From NCBI GenBank assembly GCA_001768965.1, contig MEMY01000014.1, positions 12,807-20,984 of the forward strand: a DNA stretch of 8,178 nucleotides, in the 5' to 3' direction. Shown here piece after piece: positions 6,295-8,178 of this stretch. Position 1 is the stretch's first letter. Each line of letters begins with the position of its first letter. Under the pieces are notes generated by a model. The model saw only the letters and a list, made by a program, of their open reading frames with translations, was not told the DNA's origin and did no database searches. The translations under genes and the position numbers were made by a program. The stretch is from an archaeon RBG_16_50_20 (GTDB lineage Archaea > Thermoproteota > Bathyarchaeia > 40CM-2-53-6).

Positions 6295-6315
6295 ATGAAA
6301 GCGGAGCTAAGCTGA
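6295..6315 (+). CDS. Possible 6-codon leader ORF upstream of the ribophorin I-like gene
   Basis: ATG AAA GCG GAG CTA AGC TGA encodes MKAELS and ends two bases before TTG 6318. It offers an ATG where the main gene has only TTG, and its stop lies within re-initiation distance. It has no Shine-Dalgarno of its own. An ORF this short occurs easily by chance, so treat it as a candidate only. Confidence 0.15.
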   Translation: MKAELS

Positions 6316-6317
6316 GG

Positions 6318-8036
6318 TTGAAATCGAAGCTCTTTCTGGCAATCCTACTCTTGATGCTTGCGGTTGGTGTCGCGGCTCCGCTTCACGCGAAGGACCCCGA
6401 GCCAAACCTTGTCATCGACATTGAAAGAACTGTGTCAGCCGGGCAATATGGGACCGCTCACATCAGCGATAAATTCACAGTATTCAACAATGGAACGACT
6501 CCGCTGTCATCTCTCGATTTCGGGCTTCCACGAGTATCCCGGGACAACCTGTACTATGCCAGTGCCCAAGACAATGAAGGAAGAACGCTTGCTCTTGAGG
6601 TAGATGTGAACAAGACATCGACGTTCTACTGGTTGCGATCGCAATTCGCTCAGCAATTAGAATTCAACAAGACGTACACGTTCACAGTTTCATCAGTCGT
6701 GGATGGGCCCATTACGTCTGTCGCAACTGGTTTCCAATACAATTTCACGGCCGCTCCGATTCTCGCCTCCGATGCGAGGATGGCGAATGTCACCTACCTC
6801 GCTCCTTCGGGCTCTAGCTACAAGATTGCTCTAAACTCAAGCTACGTGATAGGCGACGTTGGGGGCTATCCGTCGCTTTCTCGCATATACAAGCCGTGGA
6901 AGGCATACTCCAACGAGACCTTCTTTGCTCCCTATGTCACTGTAAATCAGTATCTTCTCGACCTGAACTCTGTCCAGCGCGACATAATCATTGACAATCT
7001 CGGAGCGCTCAGTATCAAGGAACGATATAGCATGTACAATCCCTCTGTCGGGATCAGCAGTCTGACCATCACTCTTCCCGAAGGAGCATACAACGTGATG
7101 GCCTATGATCAGGTTGCAGTGATGTGGGCATCTCCCCAAAATCCCAGTCCACCCTACGTGATTCAAATTCAGCCAAGGTACAGCCTCGGAATCAGACCAG
7201 GGGAGAACTTCACATTCATTCTAACCTACGATCTGCCTCAATCGAAATACTTGAAGCAGTTGAACTGGTGGGGATCGTATAACCTGACTTTCGCCCTGCT
7301 CCAAAACAAAGACGACGTGCTTTTCAAGGATGCCACAGTGAGAATAATTGCGCCGGACGGCGTTTCGATAACCAACCTGAAGCTCGCCGACCAGTCGCCA
7401 GTCTCATATCCGATACAAGTAAGTCAGGACGAGCGCACTTTCAAACTTCGAGGGATCAGTAATGCGAATAACCTAGGCTTTGGCCTAACTTTCAACTACC
7501 TCGCCTTTTGGTCGGCGATGGGAATTCTGCCCTGGATTGTCGGGTTAGAAGTTGTGATCGTTGCATTTGCTCTTGTCATGCGACTACGCCGCGGCCCAGA
7601 GCTAGCCGTTCCCGTCCCCGTTGAGAAGCTTAGGGAATTTGTTGGACTATATGACGAGAGGCTCGCACTCACTAGAGAGCTTGTTGTCATGGAAGAGGAA
7701 GTTGGCAGAGGGGGCTTGGTGAAGCATGAATTCAGGAGAAGAAGCAAAGTGATGGAACTTCGCCTCGACGAACTGAATAAATCCCTCATGGAGGTCAAGG
7801 CAGAACTACGCGCAATAAGTCCACGTTATGAAGAACTAATCCGAAGAATCGACCGAGCCGAAGCGGAGATTGAAGGATCCAGAGCCAGCTTGAATCAGGT
7901 CAGAGGCCAGTACCGTGCAGGTAAGACCACACGCGAAACCTACGATACCGTGACGAACGACATTTCCAAGCGCATAGACAGAGCAGAAGAAACCGTCGAA
8001 ACTACATTGATCACGTTGAGAGAAGAAGCCAGATAG
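6318..8036 (+). CDS. Ribophorin I (OST1/RPN1)-like membrane protein
   Basis: This 572-residue protein has a signal peptide (1-24, MKSK then a hydrophobic core, ending LHA), an ectodomain (25-400), one membrane span (about 402-421) followed by Arg422, Arg424 and Arg425, and a helical cytosolic tail (422-572). Two beta-rich ectodomain segments repeat each other (35-71 and 219-254). The second half carries IQIQPRYSL (282-290), TYDLPQSKYL (303-312) and VRIIAPDGV (341-349). These match, in order, the IRPRFPL, GYNLPSYEYL and VKIILPEGA stretches I recall from human ribophorin I. The tail contains AGKTTRETY (534-542), like AGKLKKDTY near the human C-terminus. Ribophorin I is a non-catalytic OST subunit acting in N-glycosylation next to the translocon. 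The ectodomain has nine N-x-S/T sequons. Start TTG 6318 is fixed by the signal peptide; GAGG (6314-6317) abuts it. The function in this organism is inferred. Confidence 0.85.
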   Translation: MKSKLFLAILLLMLAVGVAAPLHAKDPEPNLVIDIERTVSAGQYGTAHISDKFTVFNNGTTPLSSLDFGLPRVSRDNLYYASAQDNEGRTLALEVDVNKTSTFYWLRSQFAQQLEFNKTYTFTVSSVVDGPITSVATGFQYNFTAAPILASDARMANVTYLAPSGSSYKIALNSSYVIGDVGGYPSLSRIYKPWKAYSNETFFAPYVTVNQYLLDLNSVQRDIIIDNLGALSIKERYSMYNPSVGISSLTITLPEGAYNVMAYDQVAVMWASPQNPSPPYVIQIQPRYSLGIRPGENFTFILTYDLPQSKYLKQLNWWGSYNLTFALLQNKDDVLFKDATVRIIAPDGVSITNLKLADQSPVSYPIQVSQDERTFKLRGISNANNLGFGLTFNYLAFWSAMGILPWIVGLEVVIVAFALVMRLRRGPELAVPVPVEKLREFVGLYDERLALTRELVVMEEEVGRGGLVKHEFRRRSKVMELRLDELNKSLMEVKAELRAISPRYEELIRRIDRAEAEIEGSRASLNQVRGQYRAGKTTRETYDTVTNDISKRIDRAEETVETTLITLREEAR

Positions 8037-8042
8037 TCTCCT

Positions 8043-8178
8043 TCACTGGATAATCTCTTTTAACCAGCCAACCAGTCCTAGCGCTAGGCAGTTCCTTGCC
8101 AGAGCCCTAGTGTCCGCCGTTGAGCGAACAAGTCCCAGTAAGCAAGCTACAAGATTGGCTCCGAAAATCATTGTCCTC
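8043..8178 (-). CDS. Probable 3' end of an unrecognised gene (partial)
   Basis: On the minus strand a frame open from the right edge ends at TGA (8043-8045), six bases beyond the stop of the convergent ribophorin I-like gene. The 44 visible residues include GANLVACLLGLVRSTADTRA and end in LALGLVGWLKEIIQ. This is a plausible hydrophobic-amphipathic helical tail, but I do not recognise the family. ATG 8170, preceded by GAGGACA at the window edge, could instead make it a 42-residue small protein. The plus strand is also open here from 8035 to the edge, with a GTG at 8110 (start SAVERTSPSK), so strand assignment is uncertain. Confidence 0.4.
   Translation of the reverse strand, partial: RTMIFGANLVACLLGLVRSTADTRALARNCLALGLVGWLKEIIQ
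8054..8061 (+). terminator. Possible T-rich terminator after the ribophorin I-like gene
   Basis: TCTCTTTT lies 18 bases after the stop codon, without a strong hairpin, as in many archaeal oligo-T terminators. The same stretch plus the following AA could instead be a TATA-like element for a plus-strand gene starting at GTG 8110. Confidence 0.25.

Noticed and set aside
7496..7798. Minus-strand open frame within the ribophorin-like gene
   Set aside because: Ser/Thr/Leu-rich low-complexity translation opposite the membrane span and helical tail; a shadow of the charged helical codons on the other strand.
6354..8036. ATG 6354 as the start of the ribophorin-like protein
   Set aside because: It would remove the basic N-terminus and most of the hydrophobic core of a convincing signal peptide; TTG 6318 keeps it intact.

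Overview
The window reads as chromosomal DNA from an archaeon. The evidence is a glycine decarboxylase split into two subunit genes, a divergent FtsZ/tubulin-family protein, a ubiquitin-like MoaD/ThiS protein ending in Gly-Gly-Gly, TATA-like rather than bacterial promoters, frequent GTG/TTG starts, and a large secreted-and-anchored protein that resembles eukaryotic ribophorin I, a subunit of the oligosaccharyltransferase (OST) complex. I would place it in the TACK/Asgard part of the tree (for example a Thaumarchaeota-, Bathyarchaeota- or Asgard-like lineage), but the window alone cannot settle this. I see no mobile element, CRISPR array, rRNA or tRNA. Gene packing is tight.

Layout. Positions 1-138 hold the last 45 codons of methionyl-tRNA synthetase (+). 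A stand-alone PHP metal-dependent phosphoesterase (151-780, +) follows at once. It converges on an atypical FtsZ-family gene (777-1886, -); the two stop codons share one CTAG. A 200-base gap (1887-2086) carries the probable ftsZ-like promoter. Positions 2087-5321 (-) form an operon in the order gcvPA, gcvPB, moaD-like. The first two overlap by four bases, and the third follows after 47 bases. A divergent intergenic region (5322-5429) separates this operon from a left-handed beta-helix (hexapeptide) acyltransferase (5433-6221, +). After about 100 bases with a TATA-like box and a symmetrical GCGAA/TTCGC motif comes the ribophorin I-like gene (6318-8036, +). The last 140 bases are ambiguous and probably hold the 3' end of a gene on the minus strand.

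How the genes work together. The gcvPA/gcvPB pair makes the P-protein of the glycine cleavage system; the H, T and L partners are not in the window. The acyltransferase resembles sugar N-acetyltransferases used in surface glycans. Its neighbour resembles an OST subunit, so the right-hand third may concern protein glycosylation or export; this is inference from similarity and adjacency. The most notable object is the ribophorin I-like protein. It has a signal peptide, two repeated beta-rich extracytoplasmic domains, one membrane span and a roughly 150-residue helical cytosolic tail. The order and proportions are those of animal ribophorin I, including the cytosolic tail that yeast Ost1 largely lacks.
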